Shown one piece after another: positions 6,718 through 12,462 of a stretch of DNA of 14,111 nucleotides (position 1 is its first letter; each line of letters begins with the position of its first letter). The position numbers and the translations under genes were made by a program. The notes under the pieces were generated by a model that worked only from the letters and a program-made list of their open reading frames with translations, did no database searches and was not told the DNA's origin. This DNA comes from Candidatus Pelagibacterales bacterium (lineage in GTDB: Bacteria > Pseudomonadota > Alphaproteobacteria > TMED109), in NCBI GenBank assembly GCA_002732015.1, contig PCCU01000030.1, forward strand, positions 16,301 through 30,411, written 5' to 3'.

Positions 6718-7902
6718 ATGAATGAAGCAGTAATTGTATCAACAGCAAGAACACCCATAGGTAAAGCTTACAAGGGAGCCTTTAATAATACTCACGGAGC
6801 AACATTAGCAGGACATGCTGTAAAAAAAGCTGTTGAAGTTTCAGGTATTGACCCTTCAACTGTAGAAGATTGTTTGATAGGTTGCGCAATGCCTGAAGGA
6901 GCAACTGGTGGCAATATTGCAAGGCAAATAGCTATAAGAGGAGGCCTCCCAGTTACTACAGCTGGAGCTACTATTAATAGATTTTGTTCGTCAGGAATGC
7001 AAGCTATTACTATGGCGGCTCAAAGAATAATGTCAAATGAATTAGACATATGTGTTGCTGGAGGACTAGAATCAATTAGCCTCGTTCAAAATGAACATCA
7101 AAATAACTTTAAGGCACAAGAAGATTGGATTAATGAAAATAAACCTGAATTATATTATACTATGATTCAAACGGCTGAAGTGGTATCGAAACGTTATAAC
7201 ATTTCGAGGCAAGAACAAGATGAATATGGGTTGCAAAGCCAGCAAAGAATGGCAAATGCTCAAAAATCTGGCTACTTAGATAAAGAAATATTCCCTCTGG
7301 AAACAATAAAGTTAGTAAAAAATAAGGATACTGGAGAAATTACTTCAGAAACTGTTAACATAAAAAAAGATGAAGGAAATAGACCTGACACTAACCTTGA
7401 AGGATTAAACTCTTTAAACCCAGTAATGGGAGAAAATGCTTTTATAACTGCAGGTAATGCAAGTCAACTTTCTGATGGGGCATCAGCATGTATTGTAATG
7501 AGTTCTAAAAAAGCAGAAAAGCTTGGAATAGAGCCGTTAGGAGTCTATAGAGGAATGGCCGTTTCAGGGTTGGAACCAGATGAAATGGGAGTAGGTCCAA
7601 TTTATGCAGTTCCTAAACTGTTAAAAAAATGTGGCCTTAAAATGGATGATATTGACTTATGGGAACTTAATGAAGCATTTGCTGTACAGGTTATTTACTG
7701 TAGAGATAAGCTTGGAATACCAAATGATATTTTAAATGTGAATGGAGGATCTATAGCAATCGGACACCCTTACGGAATGACAGGGTCAAGATTAGTCGGA
7801 CATGCTTTAATAGAAGGCAAAAGAAGAAAAGCCAAAAATGTTGTTGTAACCATGTGTATTGGAGGAGGACAAGGAGCAGCAGGATTATTTGAGGTTTGTT
7901 AG
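6718..7902 (+). CDS. Acetyl-CoA acyltransferase / 3-ketoacyl-CoA thiolase
   Basis: This thiolase of 394 residues catalyses the final, thiolytic step of beta-oxidation, releasing acetyl-CoA. The acyl-accepting nucleophile is Cys90 in NRFCSSGM. The C-terminal catalytic pair is His350 in GGSIAIGHPYG and Cys380 in CIGGGQG. The NEAFAVQ box and the ITAGNASQLSDGA segment are also in place, so the active site is complete. Length and motifs fit degradative FadA-like thiolases and acetyl-CoA acetyltransferases, which cannot be separated reliably by eye. The neighbouring multifunctional hydratase/dehydrogenase favours 3-ketoacyl-CoA thiolase. The start has a good TAGGAGT Shine-Dalgarno overlapping the end of the preceding gene, with 10 bp between the two genes. 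A complete two-component beta-oxidation complex is therefore encoded here, although no acyl-CoA dehydrogenase or ligase gene is in the window. Confidence 0.95.
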   Translation: MNEAVIVSTARTPIGKAYKGAFNNTHGATLAGHAVKKAVEVSGIDPSTVEDCLIGCAMPEGATGGNIARQIAIRGGLPVTTAGATINRFCSSGMQAITMAAQRIMSNELDICVAGGLESISLVQNEHQNNFKAQEDWINENKPELYYTMIQTAEVVSKRYNISRQEQDEYGLQSQQRMANAQKSGYLDKEIFPLETIKLVKNKDTGEITSETVNIKKDEGNRPDTNLEGLNSLNPVMGENAFITAGNASQLSDGASACIVMSSKKAEKLGIEPLGVYRGMAVSGLEPDEMGVGPIYAVPKLLKKCGLKMDDIDLWELNEAFAVQVIYCRDKLGIPNDILNVNGGSIAIGHPYGMTGSRLVGHALIEGKRRKAKNVVVTMCIGGGQGAAGLFEVC

Positions 7903-7919
7903 TTTAAAGTATTCTAAAA

Positions 7920-8288
7920 ATGTTAAAAAATATAGAAAAAACTTTTAAAAGCTTAGTTTTGATAAACTTTTTTATATCGGTTTTAATTACTATAAAAGTT
8001 TTTACAAATTTTGGTTACAATTTTTCTTCAGAAATATCTATTGGACTACTAATTACTTTTATATATGCGGGAATCTGGTTTTATTCACTCTATAGAATAT
8101 ATAATTTTTCAAAATTTGGATTAAGAATATATGTATGTTGCACATTTCTAGGTTTTTTATTCAATATTTTATCGAATTTTTCTTATTTAACTAAAATAAT
8201 TTATTTACTTACTGTAGCCGAACACATGATTATAGGTTCTATTTTAACTTTTGCATACTTTTCTAAAATAAATATAAAGTTTAAATAG
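7920..8288 (+). CDS. Hypothetical four-helix integral membrane protein
   Basis: The 122-residue protein appears to have four membrane helices, at roughly 11-29, 39-58, 67-87 and 92-114, joined by short loops with few charges. No domain or motif is recognised. There is no signal peptide apart from the first helix. The start lies 17 bp after the thiolase stop and has no visible Shine-Dalgarno. It could be read through from the beta-oxidation operon or be an independent gene. The codon content is very AT-rich, as expected for a membrane protein in this genome. A hairpin 42 bp downstream (8330-8359) probably ends the transcript. A link to lipid metabolism is suggested only by position. Confidence 0.68.
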   Translation: MLKNIEKTFKSLVLINFFISVLITIKVFTNFGYNFSSEISIGLLITFIYAGIWFYSLYRIYNFSKFGLRIYVCCTFLGFLFNILSNFSYLTKIIYLLTVAEHMIIGSILTFAYFSKINIKFK

Positions 8289-8329
8289 ATTAGGCACGAA
8301 AAATGTATAGGGAACTTTGTAGTCCTCCT

Positions 8330-8359
8330 TTAAGAGAGGCTTCTTTTAGCCTCTCTTAA
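8330..8359 (+). terminator. 12-bp perfect hairpin after the beta-oxidation operon (terminator or RNA element)
   Basis: TTAAGAGAGGCT at 8330-8341 pairs perfectly with AGCCTCTCTTAA at 8348-8359 around a 6-nt loop. Its place just after the membrane-protein gene suggests transcription termination. The 3' arm is followed by TCTAAATT rather than a strong U run, so it is not a textbook intrinsic terminator. The hairpin lies at the end of a possible 18-codon frame starting at 8303, which has no Shine-Dalgarno. The gap from 8289 to 8414 holds nothing else that I can identify. Confidence 0.5.
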
Positions 8360-8414
8360 TCTAAATTATTATCAGGGTTCTTTCTAATTTTTTTTTTTAA
8401 TATATAATTATTTA

Positions 8415-9038
8415 ATGCTAAATGAAATATTGGATGTATATTTCAGGTCGTTTATCTTTTACTTTGTGGTAATTGATCCTCTTGGTACTGTGGCAATTTT
8501 TCTTACTTTATTGCAAAGAATCAAAGAAAATAAAAATAAAATTGCCATTGAAGCAACCTTTTTAGCATTTCTAATTCTTGTATTCTTCTTCATTATGGGA
8601 AAAATTATTTTAAACCATCTAAATATTTCATTATATTCGTTTAAAATAGCCGGTGGTATAATTCTATTATTAATTGCAATAGAAATGCTTCTAGATAAAA
8701 GATCTGCTAGAAAGGAAAAATCTATAGAGGGCAAAATAATTTCTACTTCAATTTTTCCTTTAGCTATTCCACTTTTAGCTGGCCCTGCTGCTATTACATC
8801 TGTAATAGTATCATCAAGCTCCACCTCTGGTAACCTAATTAGCTCATTAGCTCATATTTTTTCTGTATTTTCTGTTTTATTGATTACATGCATGCTTTTT
8901 TTAGTAATTATTAGGTCTGAAAAATTTATATCAAAAAAGCTTCTACAAGTCTTATCAAGAATAATTGGAATTATACTAGCAGCTCTTTCAGTTCAATTTA
9001 TTCTAGACGGATTGAGGGAAGCTTCAAAAACTTTTTAA
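8415..9038 (+). CDS. MarC family (UPF0056) integral membrane protein
   Basis: This 207-residue membrane protein belongs to the MarC family, whose members span the inner membrane about six times and have no settled function; early links to multiple antibiotic resistance were not confirmed. The family marks are IDPLG (20-24) in the first half, FKIAGGIILLL (76-86) and PLAIPLLAGPAAI (115-127) in the second. The two halves show the usual pseudo-repeat of re-entrant-like DPLG and AGPAA segments. Length is normal for the family. The ATG has no Shine-Dalgarno, but a perfect TATAAT lies at 8403-8408, so transcription could begin at or very near the start codon and give a leaderless message. It stands alone between the hairpin at 8330-8359 and the leader-peptide locus. 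Confidence 0.9.
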   Translation: MLNEILDVYFRSFIFYFVVIDPLGTVAIFLTLLQRIKENKNKIAIEATFLAFLILVFFFIMGKIILNHLNISLYSFKIAGGIILLLIAIEMLLDKRSARKEKSIEGKIISTSIFPLAIPLLAGPAAITSVIVSSSSTSGNLISSLAHIFSVFSVLLITCMLFLVIIRSEKFISKKLLQVLSRIIGIILAALSVQFILDGLREASKTF

Positions 9039-9109
9039 TTGTCATTTTTAAATCTGGATTTTTAATTGTTTTATACTAATATTATTATTTTAATGAAAGG
9101 AGGTGGTCT

Positions 9110-9160
9110 ATGTCTAAAATTTTAGATCTAGTCACTTTCTATCTTCGTATAGAGAGTTGA
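9110..9160 (+). CDS. Candidate 16-residue leader peptide with an extreme Shine-Dalgarno
   Basis: An ATG at 9110 opens a 16-codon frame, MSKILDLVTFYLRIES, closed by TGA. It lies 6 nt after the Shine-Dalgarno core AGGAGG. The purine block extends to GAAAGGAGGTGGTC (9095-9108), which can pair with nearly the whole 3' tail of 16S rRNA, allowing one G-U pair. Such an initiation signal in front of so short a frame suggests that it is translated heavily. Its position, followed by a hairpin and then the exported-protein gene, fits a regulatory leader peptide. The peptide is amphipathic with alternating hydrophobic residues; no run of a single amino acid points to a sensed metabolite. It could alternatively be a functional small protein in its own right. 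I do not recognise its family. Confidence 0.55.
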   Translation: MSKILDLVTFYLRIES

Positions 9161-9174
9161 TTGTTTTAAATTAT

Positions 9175-9218
9175 TGTGAGGAGACAAAAATATCTCCTCA
9201 CATTCAAAAAAGGAGATA
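9175..9218 (+). promoter_or_regulatory. Hairpin with alternative pairing to the downstream Shine-Dalgarno (possible translational attenuator)
   Basis: TGTGAGGAGA at 9175-9184 pairs perfectly with TCTCCTCACA at 9193-9202 around the loop CAAAAATA. No U run follows on either strand, so it is not a standard terminator. The 3' arm includes TATCTCCT (9191-9198), which is fully complementary to AGGAGATA (9211-9218), the Shine-Dalgarno of the exported-protein gene. The two pairings are mutually exclusive. One leaves the ribosome site free and the other hides it. The complementarity is seen directly; the regulatory role is inferred. Confidence 0.5.
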
Positions 9219-9221
9219 ATA

Positions 9222-9455
9222 ATGATTAAATATATTTTGATATCGGTTACTACAATTTTTTTAAGCTCAAGTCTATTCGCTGGTTGTATGAAGGGTGAAA
9301 TTAAACAAATTGACGCTAAGTTAGAAAATACTTCAATTAGTGAAGACAAAAAAAATGAAGTTTTAAAATTAAGAGAGTTATTAGTTGCTAATGAGCACAA
9401 AAACTCTGAGTTAGCTTTCCAAAGCTACGAAAAAGCTATGAGTATTTTAAACTAA
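9222..9455 (+). CDS. Small exported hypothetical protein
   Basis: The 77-residue protein has an N-terminal signal peptide, with Lys3 followed by a hydrophobic core to about residue 19. Cleavage is likely after Ala20 (SLFA). The following G21-C22 also resembles a weak lipobox, but the -3 residue is Phe, so I favour a soluble periplasmic protein over a lipoprotein. The mature part is about 57 residues. It is strongly helical and charged (GEIKQIDAKLENT..., EDKKNEVLKLRELL), perhaps a helical hairpin. There is no recognised domain. The start is preceded by AAGGAGATA at good spacing, and that same sequence can pair with the upstream hairpin arm. The gene is convergent with the symporter gene, the two sharing a hairpin at 9474-9504. 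Confidence 0.75.
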   Translation: MIKYILISVTTIFLSSSLFAGCMKGEIKQIDAKLENTSISEDKKNEVLKLRELLVANEHKNSELAFQSYEKAMSILN

Positions 9456-9473
9456 TAAATAATTATTTAAGCT

Positions 9474-9504
9474 GAGTTTATAACTATCAGATAGTTATAA
9501 ACTC
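9474..9504. terminator. Shared 13-bp hairpin between convergent genes (possible bidirectional terminator)
   Basis: GAGTTTATAACTA at 9474-9486 pairs perfectly with TAGTTATAAACTC at 9492-9504 around TCAGA. Flanking AAGCT and AGCTT can extend the stem past a small bulge. It follows the exported-protein gene on the plus strand by 19 bp, where T-rich sequence (TCTTTAGCTTTCTGTTTTT) comes next. On the minus strand one arm encodes the final symporter codons and the loop contains its TGA stop. It is probably a terminator for the plus-strand gene; activity on the minus strand is less certain. Confidence 0.55.
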
Positions 9505-10956
9505 TTTAGCTTTCTGTTTTTCTTCATTATTTTGTTTTAAAATTATACTACCTATAACTACTATTATAACGTTTACTATGATACCAAGAAGTCCTGGATG
9601 TAAATCATAAATGCTACTTTCTGAAAAATATTGATAATATAAGGTTACTACAACTCCTCCCATTAAGCCTAATATAATAGAGTTTTTATTTGCCTTTTTA
9701 TAAAATAATGCTGCATATACTCCTGGAGCTAATTGCGCGATAGGCCCATATGCCCCAAGTAATAATTGAATAAGTCCATCACTTCCAAATATTGCTATAA
9801 AATATGATATAAACCCGACTCCAAATACTGCTCCTCTCATTATCCATAACTCTGTTTTTTCAGAAATGTTTGGGTATATTGCTTTACAGATATCTCTACC
9901 AAATGATACTGATGCTCCATGAGTAATTGCATCTGAAGAAGACATTGCTGCAGCTAAGGCTCCTGCTCCTACTATGCCATATAATAAACCAGAATTTGTT
10001 AAATGGTTAGTTATTAAGTAAGGTAAAATTTGCCCTGAGTGTTCTAATTCCGTATTAGCAACTATACCTATTCCTGAAAAACCTATAAATAAAACTGGTA
10101 TAAGAAACAAAGCAAATATTGGATACACTGCTACTGTAGTTTTTATTCTTTTTTCAGTAGTAGTAAAAGATTTTGTAAATAAGTGAGGCCACATTACAAA
10201 ACCAATCATTGAAATTATAATATTACTACTGTATCTTGCTTCAGACATCAGAGAGTTTTCTTTTCCTATAGTTAAAAAATCAGAGTTTTGCTGAACTATT
10301 TTTCCAAACATATTTCCTATACCATCATGCAAATTATTAACAAAATAGAGACCTAGAACCCATGCAATGGTAAGCATTAAAATTGCCTGAAATACATCGC
10401 TCCACGCAGCCCCTCTTACCCCACTACTAGCGACATAAATAACTACAATACCAAAGGAAAAAAGTGCCCCTAGCCAAATAGGTATATTTCCATAAGTTAA
10501 AACATTAAAAATATAAGCCATTCCTTTAATTTGTAGAGTTAAATAAGGAACAAAAGCCAATATTGCTACTATTCCAACTAATATTGTTAGTACTCTAGAC
10601 TGAAACCTATCTCCTAAAAAGTCACCCATAGTTATATAATTATTTTTTTTACCTAGCTTGGAAATTTTTGGGCCTATAACATACCAGGGCATTAACCCTA
10701 AAGTACAGTATACAAGTATATAAAAAGACGCAGCTCCTTTGGAGAAGGCCCATCCAGGTCCACCTAAAAAAGCAAATGCGGAAAAAATAGTTCCTCCCAT
10801 TAGAAACCACATAATAAAAAGATTAAACGACCTATCTCCTACTGCATATTCTGATAAAGAAAAAAAAGACCTGCCCCTTCCTGCCATTATCCCTATCACA
10901 AATGCAAGTACTAAATAAGCTGATATAGCAATTAGAGCTATATGCCATTTCTCCAT
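9487..10956 (-). CDS. Sodium:solute symporter (SSS family, MctP/PanF-like)
   Basis: The 489-residue polytopic transporter has about 13 hydrophobic helices and no signal peptide. SSS-family marks are the early SEYAVGDRSF (35-44) and the SSGVRGAAWSDVFQ box (177-190). The helix AGALAAAMSSSDA (331-343) carries the sodium-site serines 339-341. These fit the branch containing MctP (monocarboxylates such as lactate, pyruvate and alanine) and PanF. The substrate cannot be fixed by eye. The gene begins 3 bp after a DUF3311 gene, a small membrane partner often encoded with this branch, and that gene in turn overlaps a glyoxalase I gene. Transport of a monocarboxylate coming from or going to lactate metabolism is therefore an attractive inference. 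The 3' end forms part of the hairpin at 9474-9504. Confidence 0.9.
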   Translation of the reverse strand: MEKWHIALIAISAYLVLAFVIGIMAGRGRSFFSLSEYAVGDRSFNLFIMWFLMGGTIFSAFAFLGGPGWAFSKGAASFYILVYCTLGLMPWYVIGPKISKLGKKNNYITMGDFLGDRFQSRVLTILVGIVAILAFVPYLTLQIKGMAYIFNVLTYGNIPIWLGALFSFGIVVIYVASSGVRGAAWSDVFQAILMLTIAWVLGLYFVNNLHDGIGNMFGKIVQQNSDFLTIGKENSLMSEARYSSNIIISMIGFVMWPHLFTKSFTTTEKRIKTTVAVYPIFALFLIPVLFIGFSGIGIVANTELEHSGQILPYLITNHLTNSGLLYGIVGAGALAAAMSSSDAITHGASVSFGRDICKAIYPNISEKTELWIMRGAVFGVGFISYFIAIFGSDGLIQLLLGAYGPIAQLAPGVYAALFYKKANKNSIILGLMGGVVVTLYYQYFSESSIYDLHPGLLGIIVNVIIVVIGSIILKQNNEEKQKAKEFITI

Positions 10957-10959
10957 TAT

Positions 10960-11166
10960 CTAATTATCCTTATCATTAATTAAAAAAATAACTATTCCAA
11001 TAAATTGAAAGGTAATACAAGATATTATCCAAAACAAAGAAAAGGGGAGTCCTAAAATTAATGGAGTTGCACTATTTCCATAACGGTACAAAGGAAAAAT
11101 TAATAACAACAATATTAACAAACTAAATAATAAAAATAGTATATCTATTTTATTTCTTTTACTCAC
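10960..11166 (-). CDS. DUF3311 small membrane protein, symporter partner
   Basis: The 68-residue protein has two membrane helices (about 9-26 and 41-63) separated by the family signature TPLILGLPFSLFW. It thus matches DUF3311, a group of tiny proteins encoded directly beside SSS-family transporters of the PanF/MctP kind and thought to be their accessory subunit. The start is a GTG at 11164-11166 that overlaps the end of gloA by 8 bp. Its stop lies 3 bp before the symporter start. The tight packing implies one transcript with coupled translation. No other start codon fits the DUF3311 length better. No independent Shine-Dalgarno is obvious, which supports coupling to gloA translation. Confidence 0.82.
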   Translation of the reverse strand: MSKRNKIDILFLLFSLLILLLLIFPLYRYGNSATPLILGLPFSLFWIISCITFQFIGIVIFLINDKDN

Positions 11167-11710
11167 TTGAACTCGAAGTTTTCTCTATCATATTAGCCTG
11201 CAAAATTTCTATCCAATAACCATCAGGGTCTGTTATAAATGCTAAGCCTTTCATTTTTCCATCATCAGGTTTTTTTATAAAGTTTACTCCAAGTTTTTCG
11301 AATCTTTCAGATGCTTTATATACGTCTGGAACTGAGAAACCTATATGACCAAAACCTTGAGGATCTTTATTACCATCGTGATAGCTAAAGTTTTCTTTAT
11401 TTTCAGTACCCCAATTATGTGTCAATTCCAACATAGCTCTCTGATTAAATGTCCAAGTAGTTCTAGCATTATCATCTTGAGGTACATTGTTATCATCTAC
11501 ATCTGCAGGCATGCCTAAGAAATAAAGAGTAAATTCCATTTCAGGAAAATCTAATTTTCTGTAAAGTTTCATTCCAATAATTCTAGTGTAAAAATCTAGA
11601 GAAACTACCGGATCTTTTATTCTAAGCATAGTTTGGTTAAAAACATAAGACTGAGTTTCTTCATCAACAGTATCGCAAAGTCCATTTTGCGTTTCATAAT
11701 GTCTGCTCAT
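11159..11710 (-). CDS. gloA: Glyoxalase I (lactoylglutathione lyase), eukaryote-like zinc type
   Basis: Glyoxalase I isomerises the hemithioacetal of methylglyoxal and glutathione to S-D-lactoylglutathione in the cytoplasm. The 183-residue length and sequence strongly resemble animal GLO1 and the long Pseudomonas-type GloA rather than the short nickel-type E. coli enzyme. The segments NQTMLRIKDP, SLDFYTRIIGM, LELTHNWGTE, GFGHIGFSVPDVY, KKPDDGKMKGLAFI and DPDGYWIEIL are all present. The four predicted metal ligands are Gln26, Glu95, His122 and Glu168. The long-type insertions make zinc the likely metal. The ATG is preceded on its strand by AAAGGA. The gene is first in an operon with the DUF3311 and symporter genes (8-bp overlap). 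It is divergent from the Fur-box promoter, 97 bp from -10-like sequence. Glyoxalase II is not in the window. Confidence 0.94.
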   Translation of the reverse strand: MSRHYETQNGLCDTVDEETQSYVFNQTMLRIKDPVVSLDFYTRIIGMKLYRKLDFPEMEFTLYFLGMPADVDDNNVPQDDNARTTWTFNQRAMLELTHNWGTENKENFSYHDGNKDPQGFGHIGFSVPDVYKASERFEKLGVNFIKKPDDGKMKGLAFITDPDGYWIEILQANMIEKTSSSSE

Positions 11711-11781
11711 ATTAAGTATCCTTTATTAAATATTAAATTATTTAAAATATAATTCATTTTAAAGATAAATTAAAATAATTA

Positions 11782-11809
11782 TTGCTTTTTAATTTATAAA
11801 TTATATTAT
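11782..11809 (+). promoter_or_regulatory. Promoter of the Tat-subunit/GMC dehydrogenase operon
   Basis: TTGCTT at 11782-11787 and TATTAT at 11804-11809 are 16 bp apart and fit a sigma70-type promoter, with transcription starting near 11816. The -10 covers the upstream in-frame ATG at 11808, which argues against that ATG being the translation start. The first Fur-like operator begins directly at the -10 edge, so bound repressor would block RNA polymerase. Confidence 0.5.
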
Positions 11810-11828
11810 GAGAATGAGAATCATTCTT
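11810..11828 (+). promoter_or_regulatory. Fur-like operator 1
   Basis: GAGAATGAGAATCATTCTT matches the 19-bp Fur consensus GATAATGATAATCATTATC at 15 positions. Its core is a perfect inverted repeat, AGAATGA-GAA-TCATTCT (11811-11827). It overlaps the presumed transcription start of the dehydrogenase operon, the normal place for a Fur repressor site. Fur, Zur or Mur cannot be told apart with confidence. Confidence 0.65.
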
Positions 11829-11831
11829 ATT

Positions 11832-11850
11832 TGTAATGATTACCATTATC
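11832..11850 (+). promoter_or_regulatory. Fur-like operator 2
   Basis: TGTAATGATTACCATTATC matches the same 19-bp Fur consensus at 15 positions, including an exact TAATGAT left half and CATTATC right half. It lies 22 bp, about two helical turns, downstream of operator 1, so two dimers could bind on the same face. It ends 14 bp before the ATG at 11865. Confidence 0.62.
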
Positions 11851-11864
11851 ATAGAGGAGGAGTT

Positions 11865-12440
11865 ATGAATATTTCGAGAAGAAGTTTTATTTTTGGTTCT
11901 GTAGCAGCCAGTGTATTTATTTCCTTATGGGATATAAATCCATCAAAAGCTGAGGTTAAAGTAGGAGAAAGCGCTGAAGATAAAAAACTAATAATAAAAA
12001 TGGTAAGGGATGTTTATCCACACGATAGATTTCCTGAAGCTCCATATGAAAGAACTGCCAATGATGTTATAACAAAAGGAAATGCTGACTCAGCAAAAAA
12101 GGCAATGTTATCAGAAGGTATTGAAGGTCTTAAAAAAGCTAAATATGGAAACCTTAATTTCAAAAAATCTACTAAATATTTAAAAAAAATTGAAAAGTCT
12201 GATTTTTTTCAGCATGTAAGAAGCACTAGTGTAGTTACACTATACAATGATCAGGAAGTTTGGGGGTTATTAGGTTATGAAGGTGCAAGCTTTGATAAAG
12301 GAGGCTACATTAATAGAGGTTTTAATGATTTAGATTGGCTCCCTGATCCAAGAATAGAAGAGCATCCGGACTTAGCTGCATTCTTAAAGGCTGACCCAAA
12401 TAGATTAGCCGCTATAGAAGATATGATCAAATTAAATTAG
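11865..12440 (+). CDS. Tat-exported gluconate 2-dehydrogenase subunit 3-like protein
   Basis: This is the small subunit of a membrane-bound flavin dehydrogenase. I start it at 11865 because AGAGGAGGAG precedes this ATG and because the longer frame from 11808 would run across the -10 and both Fur-like operators. The resulting 191-residue protein begins with a twin-arginine signal, SRRSFI at 4-9, a hydrophobic stretch, and an SKA cleavage site after Ala29. The mature part has the family's YPHDRFPEAPY (52-62) and the late block EVWGLLGYEGASFDKGG followed by RGFNDLDWLPDPR. In known gluconate, sorbitol and fructose dehydrogenases this subunit carries the folded catalytic subunit across the membrane by Tat. 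The GMC gene follows after 22 bp. Expression is probably iron-controlled through the two operators. Confidence 0.85.
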   Translation: MNISRRSFIFGSVAASVFISLWDINPSKAEVKVGESAEDKKLIIKMVRDVYPHDRFPEAPYERTANDVITKGNADSAKKAMLSEGIEGLKKAKYGNLNFKKSTKYLKKIEKSDFFQHVRSTSVVTLYNDQEVWGLLGYEGASFDKGGYINRGFNDLDWLPDPRIEEHPDLAAFLKADPNRLAAIEDMIKLN

Positions 12441-12462
12441 GTAAATTAGGGAGGAGAAAATA

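Noticed and set aside
8459..8824. Minus-strand frame of 121 codons opposite marC
   Set aside because: marC is clearly recognised on the plus strand; the antisense product has no recognisable features.
9175..9202. Hairpin considered as an ordinary intrinsic terminator
   Set aside because: No U run follows the stem on either strand, and the next gene's SD lies immediately downstream.
9128..9400. Minus-strand frame of 90 codons opposite the exported protein and leader region
   Set aside because: It overlaps the signal-peptide gene, which has its own good SD. The antisense product is hydrophobic only because it mirrors Lys/Asn-rich coding.
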